Assembly (NCBI RefSeq): GCF_000372725.1
Contig: NW_005198391.1
Location: forward strand, 486,875 to 550,874
Source: Emiliania huxleyi CCMP1516
Taxonomy: Eukaryota > Haptophyta > Isochrysidales > Noelaerhabdaceae
Length of the DNA: 64,000 nt
Direction of reading: 5' to 3'
Position 1 is the first letter of the stretch. Each line of letters starts with the position of its first letter. Positions 1 through 9,711 of this stretch are shown piece by piece. The notes beneath the pieces are model-generated. The model was not told the DNA's origin, did not search any database, and was given only the letters and a program-made list of their open reading frames with translations. A program made the position numbers and the translations under genes.

Positions 1-180
1 CCCCACCGCATCGCACCACCGCCAAGCCCGCCGGCGCCAAGCCCGCCTCCCCCGTCGCCGCCCCCACCGAGCCCGCCTCCTCCGTCGCCGCCCGCTCCCT
101 CACCCCCTCCGCCGTCCCCACCACCGCCATCGCCCCCGCCGCCAAGCCCGCCGCCCCAGCCGCGCCGCCGTCTTCAACTC
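1..180 (+). other. Pro/Ser-rich coding-like segment cut by the window edge
   Basis: Frame 1 reads an uninterrupted run of SPPPPSPP-type repeats that passes into ordinary sequence near position 165. Such hydroxyproline-rich linkers are common in extracellular proteins of algae, and two other genes in this window have them. The gene it would belong to lies to the left, so neither start nor function can be given. It may equally be non-coding CCG/CCT-rich low-complexity DNA. Confidence 0.35.
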
Positions 181-689
181 GATGACCATCGTCGGCCTGA
201 CTGGCATCTTTGCCGGGCACAGGCGATCGCCTTTCACCCCCCCTCCATCCCACACCCCTCCCACCCCCTTCGCCTCCCCTCACCTCTCCCCCTCGCCCCC
301 CTTTCCGCCCCCGTCCCACCTCCCCGCACCGCGTCCCAAGCCTTCTCCCCCTCTGGGCTTCGCATCACGGCGCTCGTGCAGGCCAGTAGTCCTCCCCGCG
401 CCCCTTCTCTCCCTCTGGCACAGTCCGCCGCCTCCTCGCCACCGGAGCTCCGCTCGCCACCGCCCCACCCGCGGCCGGGAGGACCGCGCCGCCATCATCC
501 CTTCCGCGCGCCCCGTCTATCGCCCGACCCATCGCGGCCCCTCTCTTCCTTTCCTCTCACCAGACACTGCACCTCCCCACCTCCGCGCAGCCGCCGGCGA
601 CGCTTGGCGAGGACGGCGAGGAGCGATCTGTGCCGGGGGCCGCTGCCTGCTCGGCGAGGGCATCCTACTCGGCGAGAGGGCCGTCGGGC

Positions 690-892
690 TCCTGACTGCT
701 GCGGCCAGGCGATGAACGACGTGTCGCCGTGCGTGCCTGACTACTGCGGCCAGACAATGAACGCCGTGTGTGCCTGACTACTGCGGCCAGACAATGAACG
801 ACGTGTCGCCGTGCGTGCCTGACTACTGCGGCCAGGCGATGAACGCCGTGTGTGCCTGACTACTGCGGCCAGACAATGAACGACGATTCGCC
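690..892. repeat. 82-bp composite tandem repeat
   Basis: A core beginning tgcctgactactgcggccag recurs five times. The spacing alternates 45 and 37 bp, so the higher-order unit is about 82 bp. Copies differ by a few bases and by the presence of tgtcgccgtgcg. It runs directly into a 15-bp repeat and is probably a local minisatellite. Confidence 0.8.
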
Positions 893-972
893 CGCCCTCG
901 CCGCCGCCGCCCTCGCCGCCGCCGCCCTCGCCGCCGCCGCCCTCGCCGCCGCCGCCCTCGCCGCCGCCGCCG
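893..972. repeat. 15-bp tandem repeat (gccctcgccgccgcc)
   Basis: About five perfect copies of the 15-mer gccctcgccgccgcc. All frames stay open through it, which creates artificial Ala- or Gly-rich reading frames on both strands. No gene is called here. Confidence 0.8.
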
Positions 973-1299
973 TCCGGCATGCCGCTGCCCTTGCCCTCGC
1001 CTCCAGCAGCGCCGCCCCCGACGCCGCCGCCCCCGCCGCCGCCTCTCTCGTCTCCACCGCCGCCGCCCTCGCCGCCGCCAGTTACGTCCATCAGCCCTTC
1101 GTCGCCGAGCGTCTGCCGCCCCTCTCCTCTGCCAGCCAGCTGCCGCGCGTGTCCATATGCATCTTGAGCCCGCTTCCCGCACCCCCCCTCCTCCCCCCCC
1201 GCCCCGCAGGCTGATCGACTTTGTCCCCCGTCCCCCATCCCTCTCATTTCAGACCCCGTACACCTCCACAAAGCGAATGTAGCTGTTTGTGCACATCCA

Positions 1300-4200
1300 A
1301 TGCAAGCGCCCGTCTCAACTTTCATGATGATGCGATTGGCACAGGACAACTCGATCATGGACAACATCGACTACAAAGCGAAGGTCGGCTTCGTGCCGGC
1401 TGGCGACGGAGGCCGAGTCACAATCGTCCTCTCGTTTGCGTCGGAATCCCCTTCGCTCCTCGGAGCCGAGGTGCCTGTCTATGCTATTGTTCATCCTATC
1501 AGCGCGATCTTCCCGTCCCAACGCCGCCGTATCGTCCCTGGCCCAGGCGTGCGGCGCCAAGAACGCCCTCGTGAAGGACGTCCCCGCAAAGTCTGGCGCG
1601 GAGGCCTCCGACGAGAGCATCATCAAGAAAGACCCTTCGGCAGAGGCGCCCGCCGCGGGCACGGTCGACTTGGAAAAGGTCAAGGCCACGGATGGCATCG
1701 TCCCGTCCGAGGGCGAGCCCGCCGGCTCGCTCGCCGGCGTCCACTTTGCGGGCGTTTCGACGGGCGTTTCGCTCGACGCCGTGCCCGAGGCGTCCCGCCT
1801 TACGTTCACCGTCGACGATCCGGCCGGCGCCAAGGCCGTCGGCATCCCGCCCGAGAGCGAGCCCAGCCCGCTCAAGGACGGCATTGACGCGGGCGGCGGC
1901 GTCGCGGGCGAGTCTTCGCCGATGAAGTCCTTCGCGAAGGTCGGAATCGTGCCGGCTGACGACGGCCGCATCACGATCGTCATCTCCGAGTCGGTGTCGC
2001 CTTCGCTCCTCGGAGCCAAGGTGCGCGTGCGCACGCCAGGATTGTGATCATCCCTCTCCCGCGAAAGCCTGCGCGTACTCTCCCTCGCCCACAGGCGTGC
2101 GGCGTCAAGAACGCCAAGGACATCTCCGTGGCGAAGTCTGGCACGGAGGACGTCCTCAAGAAGGACCCGGCCGCGGAAAAGGCGCCCGACGCGGGCCCGG
2201 TCGACTCGGACAAGGCCAAGGCCATGTTCGCCGCCCACGCGCCGCGCCCGACCGCCGTTTTCTGGTCCAAGTTTCCGCGCCCGACCGGCCCACCGACGGC
2301 CCCCACCGGCGCCGTCGAGGGCGCCCTCAAGAAGGACATCCCTGCGGCAGAGTCTGGCGCGGAGGCCTCCGTTGACGAGACCGGCGCCATCAAGAACCCG
2401 GCGCTCAAGCCGGCCACCGAGGTCGCCACGGCCCTGACGCCGGCGGCGGTTTGCGGCGAGACGCTGCCGTCGATCAAGGAGTTTCCGGAGAAGAAGCCCG
2501 CCGCCCCGGCGGCGAGCGCCTGGCATTGTGCGCGCCGGCGTCTGCCGACCCACTCTGTGACCGCATCCCGCGTTCGACGCGTAGGTCGACTGGAACGTTT
2601 CGACCAAGGACTTTCCAGAGGAGACGGCCGCCCCGGCGGTGAGCACCTCCCAGCAGAAGCACACGCGGGTGTTGCGGGGACACGCGAGTCCTACAGGCGG
2701 GCACTTACATTGATCCTGTGACCTCTCGTCTGCCGCACGTCACGCGCGCGCAGGTCATCGACGGGTGGAAGACCCCCTCCCCGCTCCGCAAGATCGAGCG
2801 CAAGGGCGAGCCCAACCTGGTCGACCGCTCCAAGAAGACCACCGAGAATCTCACCCCGATCGGCCGCGTCGACCCCAACGGGTTCGCGGCGCTGCTCGGA
2901 ACGGACGTCGATGAGGAAGACCTCGCTGACGTCGGCTCCGGCAACGCGTTCGACGAGGAGGAAGACCTCGCTGGCGTCGGCTCCGGCGACGCGTCTGTCG
3001 GCGACGTCCCGCCGTCGTCGTCGACGCCTTCGGCGCGTACTGCCTTGCCCGTGCAGCGCGCTCTGCTCGTGACTAACCCTCGTCCGCACTGTTCACAGGG
3101 CGCCGTGCAGGAGACGGAGCCGACCTCGACGCCCAAGAAGGTCAAGCACAAGACCCCCAAGACGGCCAACCCCAAGACGGCCAACCGCAAGCGGACCACG
3201 ACTGCCACGCCGAAGGGCTCCGTCTCCGCCTCCGGCTGGCTCTCGTGGCCCAAGCTCTGCTTGCACAACGCGCTCTGCGCCGTCTTCATCTGCCTCATCG
3301 CGGGCGGCGGGGCCGTCGCCTACTTCTCGCACGGCTCTGACAGCCTTCTCCCTTCGATCGTCGTGCCCGACGCGACGGCCCTCCCGACCGAGACTGGGCG
3401 CGGGCCACTGTTTGCTCCGTTCAACCCCGCGCCCGGCCCGGCGGTGCCCGACGTGGTCGAAGATCCGAACTGGCTCATCGCCACGTCCGGCTTCTGCTCG
3501 AGCCTCAAGGTCGTCATGAATGAGCGCGACATCGTGAACGACGATGCGCCTGGCAACATCGTAAATCACTTTGTGGCCGACATCTCCTTCAACTACTACC
3601 CGCAGACGGCGGTCAAGTTCACCGACTTTCCGTACCACAAGGCGAACGCCATCGAGGGCGACCAGAACGAGGCGGACGCGCTAGCGTCGCCCGCGTGGGA
3701 CCACAAGAATATCGCGCTGCTCGAGCCGACGTCCACGTGCAGCGCCGACGAGCAGACGAGTCAGGCGTGGGGCATCTCCGTCTTCGAGGTGGAGGAGCAC
3801 CGCGCCTGCAGCGACGATGAGACGGCATGGGAGGGCCACCCGTGCGTGCACTACACCGGCTACGTCTCGGCGGAGACGTCCAACTTTGTCAACGTGAACG
3901 AGGCTCGGTTCCCCTGCCAGCTGTTTGTTGACTCATCACAATGCACGTCACCAGCGGAAAAGCAAGTCACCGCCAAGTTTCCTGAGGCAGTCGACTTTAC
4001 AGTGGAGAAGTACAAAACATTCTTCAAAGATGACGGAACCGAGAACGGCGACCTCAACCTCGGGAAATACATCGAAAAGATTGAAGTTGGCTGCAATGCA
4101 CCCAACACTCCCGAAGAAAAGCTCGCATGCTTCATATGGTCCAATCCTGACGGAACTCAGACACTTCCGATTCTTGGCCCTTACAAGACAAAGACCTTGC

Positions 4201-5708
4201 TCACCGAGTCGATCGACCAGATCCTCAGGGAGGAGGAGGGGGCTATCAACACTGAGGTTTTCAGGTATGGCGCCCTGGCTGTGATGATTGCTAAAGGGTG
4301 CTTCGGCTTTGATATGAGGGGGGCCACTGAACAATCCTTCTATGAGAGTACAGCCACGAGCCGGGAGAACTATGAGGCTTCGGTAGAAAAAACCACTGGC
4401 CTTGAAGTTTCAGGACAAGCATCCTACGGCATAGTCACCGTCTCCGCCGGCTACGAGCAGAGCCAGAAAGATGCTTCTGATAAAACCAGCACGAAACGGA
4501 AGGCGATGGGGCTGAAGCAACATCGCGAGATTGTGGGCAAGCTCTCCAATCGTTGCCTGGAAGACTCTGGAACCAAAATGGGGAGAACATTCGATGATAT
4601 CAAGAAGCTCGTCTTCAAGCAGAAGTTTCTGGATGATATCAAGGAGCTAGCAGCTCTCAAAACTAAACTTGAATTTTCGCAATCAGCCGTCTTCCAAAGC
4701 TTCGTGAATGGCGGATTCTACATACCCCAGCAATACGACTTCAGCGCGGCCCTCGAGTACACGATTGAGACGAGCTTCTCGGCCACTTCCGAGGCGCAAG
4801 AAAAGAACGCTTCTTCGATGATCTCAGCAGGGCTTGACGTGCAAACGCCGACTGCAGGGGCTGGAGTAAAGACCTCCGTGAAGAACGCCATGCAGTCGCA
4901 TAACGAAGAGTTTTATGAAAAAGCGCAGACTGAGGTCTCTACGGCAACTTACGGAATCCCAGAAGGTATAGACCTGCTGACCGACCCCAAGCCAGGCACA
5001 ACATTAGCCAAAGCCGCCTGTGCTATTCGCAATGACCTTGGCCGTCTTGGAAAACCGTCTACCGTGGCACAATTTGTCTCGATCAAGAGCGTGCTAAACG
5101 GGCTCGGAGTGCTAAACGGGCTCGGAATCGTACTGAACCCGGCCTTTGACGTAGCGCTTGAACAAAAGTTCGGTAATCCGCTCTTCAGGACTGACTACAC
5201 CGCTCCTCTTCAGGACAGCGATCGCTTCGATGATAAGACTGATTATTATGAGCCCTGGAGGTGGCAAGAAGGTTTCAGGAGGGGGATGGGTATCAAGAAG
5301 ATCAGAATTCATTGGGGCAATGTGGTTGATTCGATCCAAACAACTTACCAGTGGCAAGAGAAAAAAACAAACAAGCACGGCGGGGACGGGGGGGCCAACA
5401 ACGTCGTCTGCGACGTCCCCGATGGCGACCCAATTGTGTATGTACGCATGCGAATCGGAAGCGATCTCGACCAATTGACGTTTTATAAGAAGAGCGGTGA
5501 AATCTGCGGGCCTTATGGGGGGAATGGCGGAAATGGGCCGTATGATATGTATCCACCCGATGGCATGGTCCTCGTCGGCTTTCACGGCAGTACTAACAAA
5601 TTTGTGAACCGGCTTGGGTTCTACTGGGGCAGAGAAGGGGGAATCGGGCCGATGATCACAGGAGACCGCGAGTTGTGGCCAGGCGGCATTTACGGCCCGA
5701 TACCCTGA
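1300..5708 (+). CDS. Type II membrane protein with MACPF-like and jacalin-like domains
   Basis: Inferred exons are 1300-1470, 1547-2020, 2095-2511, 2585-2638 and 2754-5708, all joined in phase 0, giving about 1,356 residues. Introns 1, 2 and 4 are GT-AG; the third (2512-2584) has a GC donor. A further in-frame 48-nt intron at 3051-3098 is possible. The N-terminal part is disordered, acidic/basic and internally repeated. One hydrophobic segment (nt 3255-3330) follows a Lys/Arg-rich stretch, so the C-terminus should be extracellular. Around nt 4200-5000 the arrangement of Ser/Thr-rich amphipathic strands and helices resembles a MACPF fold, but the classical GTHY signature is degenerate. The last 130 residues look like a jacalin beta-prism: VDSIQTTY, then GGDGG, LTFYKK, a Gly-rich loop and VGFHG. 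Pore formation is inference; a lectin-like adhesin is the alternative. The start is uncertain because several in-frame ATGs exist. Confidence 0.6.
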
Positions 5709-5861
5709 GCGGCCGGCGGAGCGGCATGCTAGTGCAACCGTGCAACGCACAACCAAGCAAGGCGCGCATGTAATTTGCAGATCGATCACCCGACCATCCC
5801 TGCATGCGCGGGCCTTGGCCACTCCTTGAGTGAGCGCTGAACACTGACTCTGCGTGAGGGA

Positions 5862-5879
5862 AGGGGGGGGGGGGGGGGT
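5862..5879. repeat. poly-G tract
   Basis: A run of about 17 G residues, broken once near its start, lies just downstream of the MACPF-like gene. It is simple sequence with no further feature. Confidence 0.8.
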
Positions 5880-5920
5880 GAGGACTTGGGGGAACCGTAG
5901 CAGTCTAGTCTAGCGTGCGT

Positions 5921-5992
5921 GCAGCGGTGGCTCGGAGCGTAAGCGCTCTCGAGCCATGGCCTGTGGCCGGGCTCGATTCCGGCACGGGGCCC
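5921..5992 (+). ncRNA. tRNA-like / SINE-head-like structured segment
   Basis: A near-consensus box A (tggctcggagcg, 5928) and box B (ggctcgattcc, 5970) are spaced as in a tRNA promoter. The segment can fold into three consecutive hairpins: a roughly 11-bp stem from ggctcg and gagcg, a short ggcc/ggcc stem, and a gccgg/ccggc stem closing a T-loop-like ctcgatt. No proper acceptor stem pairs, so it is not called a functional tRNA. It could be a degenerate tRNA or a tRNA-derived SINE head. Confidence 0.25.
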
Positions 5993-7855
5993 GCAGCGCT
6001 GTCAGCCTACGTCTCTGGACTGCTGGGGGATCGCGCCAGTCAGTTGGTGCGTTTACTTTATGTTGTACTGGGGTTTTGGGGGCATTGTGGGGTCCAAAGT
6101 CTGTCTGGGCACCCGCCACTCCGGCTGCCCGGTCGGTGCCACGGCACGCGCAGCGCACACGCGACACGGCAGCTCGTGCTCTCAAGTTGTGACTCAAGCA
6201 CGGCAGCCTCCCCACCCCCCTACCAACCCCGTCGCGCCGCCGCCGCCGCCCCCGCCACCGCCGCCGCCCCCGTTGTAGCGTTTGGGAGTGAGTGCGACTG
6301 GCGACGGCAAAAGTGCAAGAGAAAGCCCCGCCCCTGGCCACTGTTTTGCAAAATCGCGGGGAAGCCGCGTCCGGCGCCGCAGGCGCAGACGCGCAGGGGA
6401 AGAACGCACGCTCGAAGCACTTTAACCGAAGGTACTAACCATCAGGCAGCATTCAATTGCGCTTGGCGCGAGGCCCCTCCCCGAAAGGCAAGTCTTAGCC
6501 ACATGAAATCCGAGACCCCTCCCCACCGCCCCGACCCCCCCACCCCCTTGCTCCCCTCCCCCCCTCGGGAGGGCCGAACTGAGGCGCCCGAGGGGACCCC
6601 GCAATTCCCTTCCCCCCTCGGAGGGGGCCGGACGAGGCGTACCCCGAGGGCCCCACTCTTTCCTTCGCATAGCGGCCACTCTTCGGATCGCTGGTCGAGC
6701 GACCCGGGGGATGCCCCGCGCGCCTGACCCAGGCGCGAGAAACGAATCTGCGAGGCGTGGCCGCTCACGCGGCCCGATGGGGAGGAACGGGGCGAGCCCC
6801 CTCCAACCCACCCGCGCTAGGTCCTGGGTGACGTAGGGGAAACCCGGCGAGCCTCGGGAACTAGCCGGGGCAGTCGGAGAAGTGGCAACTCCGTGCACTG
6901 ACGGTCGGCCGTCAGAAAACACGCCTCCGTGGCTCGGGTTACACCAATCCTCGCTACCCAACGCGGCCAAAGGATATCCACCTCGAGAACCTCGAGAACT
7001 AACCATCAACGAGATATATTTCCCATTTCGTGCACAAAGAGCAGAAGGTGTCACCCTCGGCCAGCGAAGCTCTCGACTCTTCGACCGAGCTCTGGACGAT
7101 GCCGACCTCAAACCACCAGCGCCAGCAACGACGTGCCTCGGCTCGCCGCGCATCTGTTGCGACCGACGACGTGCCCGACGCCGTCCCGCGGCCGCAAGGA
7201 AGAGGCCCGCGCAACCACTTCTGGGACCCGCGGCCGCCGGGCGTGTGGCGGCACAACGAGTCGAACGAACCGTACCAGAGCAGAGCGGCGCGTCTCGCGA
7301 GCGCCCGCGGCCGCCACGCCGCCGTCGTCCGCGGCCGACGGTGGTCGCGAATCAACGCGCCGCGGTGCACCGCTGCGCCTGCTTCCTTGCGCGCCGCTGG
7401 ACGTCGGCCGAGAAGACCGCTTCCCTCTGGGGACCCGACTCCGCGAAGATCGCGCGCGCGTCGTGAGTGGCGGCGCGCGCGCGATCTCTGTTCCCGGGCA
7501 CGCCGGTCGCAGTGACATGGGATCCCAGGCTCAAAAGCGCTCAACAGCGAGCTGCTCCTCCTCCTGCCGCCGCTCCGCTCACCGAGACAACTCGGTGCCG
7601 CCGTTCTCGCCGCCGCCGCCGCCGCCGCCGCCTCCGCCGCCGCCGCCGCCGCCGCCGCCGCCTCGCGCCTTGCCTCCGTCACCGCCGCCCTCCATCTCGC
7701 AGCGGCGCGTCCCTCTGATGGCGCGGGCGCCTCGCTCGCCGGCGCCTCGCCGCCGCCCCCCCTCTCGCCGCCGCTCCGCTCGTGGCCGCCCCATCCCCTG
7801 TCAATCCCGCCGCCTCCCCTGCCAATCCCCCGCACCACCGCCGCCACCGCCTCGC
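5993..7855. other. Gene-poor GC-rich stretch
   Basis: No gene can be supported here. The stretch holds CCG/CCT runs (6235-6275, 7600-7680), C-rich blocks (6510-6660) and many open but compositionally driven frames. There is no recognisable domain, and no coherent set of exons was found on either strand. Confidence 0.5.
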
Positions 7856-8024
7856 GCGTTTAGCGGGCCTTTAAGCTTAGGAATCCTAAATAGTAAAAAT
7901 AGGAGGACAGCATAAAGAATTTAGACAATACAACTCTCTCTCCTATAAAGAAAAGAAACGCAATCGGCACTCCAAGTGCTCCAAGTGCAATGTCGAAGGT
8001 GTCACCTTTATCAACCACAAAAAA

Positions 8025-8047
8025 GGCCCGCGCGTGCTGCGCGGGCC
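8025..8047. repeat. Perfect 9-bp GC hairpin upstream of RPSA
   Basis: ggcccgcgc and gcgcgggcc are separated by gtgct and preceded by an A-run. It lies about 95 bp before the RPSA start in a locally AT-richer leader/promoter region. It could be structured 5' leader or promoter DNA; its role is unknown. Confidence 0.5.
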
Positions 8048-8142
8048 CGGCGAGCGACTAGCGAGCCAACCTGCTAGTAAAAAGAAACAGACTAAGAGTG
8101 CGCGTCGCTCTTGCCTCTCCACCTCGCCGCAGTTCAGCAGCC

Positions 8143-8994
8143 ATGTCGATGAACTACATCAGCGAGGAGCAGAAGAAGAAGGACTTCCAGATGATGCTTG
8201 CGTGCTCGACCCACCTCGGCACCAAGAACCTGGACTACCAGATGACGCGCTACGTGTGGAAGCGCAAGCCGGACGGGATCCACATCATCAACCTCGGCCG
8301 CACGTACGACAAGCTGCAGCTCGCGGCGCGCATCATCGTCGCGATCGAGAACCCCGCCGATGTGTGCGTCATCTCGGCCCGCCCCTACGGCCAGCGCTCC
8401 ATCCTCAAGTACTGCCAGTACACGGGCGCGACGCCGATCGCCGGCCGCTTCACGCCGGGCACCTTCACCAACCAGATCACGAACAAGTTCATGGAGCCGC
8501 GGCTGCTGCTCCTGACGGACCCGCGCACCGACCACCAGGCCATCGCCGAGTCCGCCTACGCCAACATCCCCACCATCGCCTTCTGCGACACCGACTCGCC
8601 GCTGAAGCACATCGACGTCGCCATCCCGGCAAACAACAAGGGCAAGCACTCGATCGGGCTGCTCTACTGGATGCTGGCGCGCGAGGTGCTCCGCCTGCGC
8701 GGCACCATCCACCGCTCCCAGCCCTGGGACGTCATGGTCGACCTCTTCTTCTACCGCGACCCCGAGGAGGTCGAGGCGCAGGCAAAGGAGGAGGCGGCCG
8801 CGCGCGAGGTCGCCCCCCTCGAGATGGACGTGGCGCCGCCGACGACGGACTGGGATCAGCCGCAGCCGGCCGGCGCCGACTGGGGCGGCCAGCCCGCGCC
8901 CCCCGCCGCGCCCCCCGCCGGCGACTGGTCCATGCCCGCGACCGGCGTGCCCACCGGCGAGTGGGGCGCCGCCCCGACCGAGCAGTGGCAGTAG
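8143..8994 (+). CDS. RPSA: 40S ribosomal protein SA (uS2)
   Basis: A 283-residue, intronless protein of the small ribosomal subunit, needed for 40S maturation at the head-platform junction. Eukaryotic uS2 hallmarks are in order: HLGTKN near the N-terminus, [45 protein letters not shown], the [13 protein letters not shown] block, [14 protein letters not shown], and [18 protein letters not shown]. The C-terminal tail is acidic and rich in Ala, Pro and Trp with DW/EW repeats, as in other eukaryotic RPSA proteins. The start at 8143 is chosen because it gives the family N-terminus; the frame extends 15 codons further up, but those residues do not match. A pyrimidine-rich stretch ending in cag sits just 5', so a leader intron is possible. 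Confidence 0.97.
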   Translation: MSMNYISEEQKKKDFQMMLACSTHLGTKNLDYQMTRYVWKRKPDGIHIINLGRTYDKLQLAARIIVAIENPADVCVISARPYGQRSILKYCQYTGATPIAGRFTPGTFTNQITNKFMEPRLLLLTDPRTDHQAIAESAYANIPTIAFCDTDSPLKHIDVAIPANNKGKHSIGLLYWMLAREVLRLRGTIHRSQPWDVMVDLFFYRDPEEVEAQAKEEAAAREVAPLEMDVAPPTTDWDQPQPAGADWGGQPAPPAAPPAGDWSMPATGVPTGEWGAAPTEQWQ

Positions 8995-9711
8995 GGCTAG
9001 GCCGCGCGGCCGCGCGGCACACCGCGCGCCTCCGGGATGCCGGGGGGGCGGCGGCGGGAAGTCCTCGATGAAAGGGCGGCCCAGCGGCGGCGACGGGGGG
9101 GGGTTCCCCCTCCCTCTCTCGCCGCTGAGGACGGGCATCGAGATGGCGGCCCCGCCCACACAGCGCCCCCCCGGCAAATATAGGAGCTTGTCTCTGACAG
9201 CGAGTCGTCTCGCCACGAGTCTTTTTGCATAATACGCAATAATAAATGAGAGCCGCATTTAACGTGACGCGCACTGAAGCCGCCGGCCACTTCCGGACTC
9301 CCCTCTGCCTCTCGGCTCTCGGCAGTCGGCCAGTGGTCGCGAGAGTCGGCTCTCGCCTCTCCGCTCTCCCTCTGCGGGCCGCGCGCGGTAACTTGCGCGG
9401 TAAGTCGCGCGGTCTCCCCCGGCGCGCGCGTCTCCCGAGGCCCGACCGCGCCGAGCGACAGCGAGAGCGAGGACACGCGCGACACAGAGGCTGGACGGAC
9501 GCACATAGACACACATGGAAAACCCAGCACCGGAAAACCCGGGCCACGCCGCACCCACGCGCGACGCGGCCACGCCCACGCCGCACGCGCGACTCGCCGT
9601 GCCCCCACTCAGGCCTCTGGTGCCGGTGCGGTGGCCCGGGAGGTCCCACAGGATCGGAGACAGTATCACACACACGGCGAGCGGGGAGAAGTGGTGCATC
9701 GGGCGGACGCG
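8995..9711. other. Convergent intergenic region
   Basis: This region lies between the 3' ends of RPSA (plus strand) and the minus-strand membrane protein. A locally AT-rich patch at 9175-9250 is a plausible RPSA 3' processing region. Open frames here overlap each other on both strands without recognisable domains. No gene is called. Confidence 0.5.

Noticed and set aside
741-1367. Gly-rich minus-strand frame over the tandem repeats
   Set aside because: Composition comes from the 15-bp and 82-bp repeats; no conserved segment, and it conflicts with the first exon of the plus-strand gene.
8025-8047. Rho-independent-terminator-like hairpin before RPSA
   Set aside because: The GC stem is real, but this is a eukaryotic nuclear context and the A-run precedes rather than a T-run following it; listed only as a hairpin.
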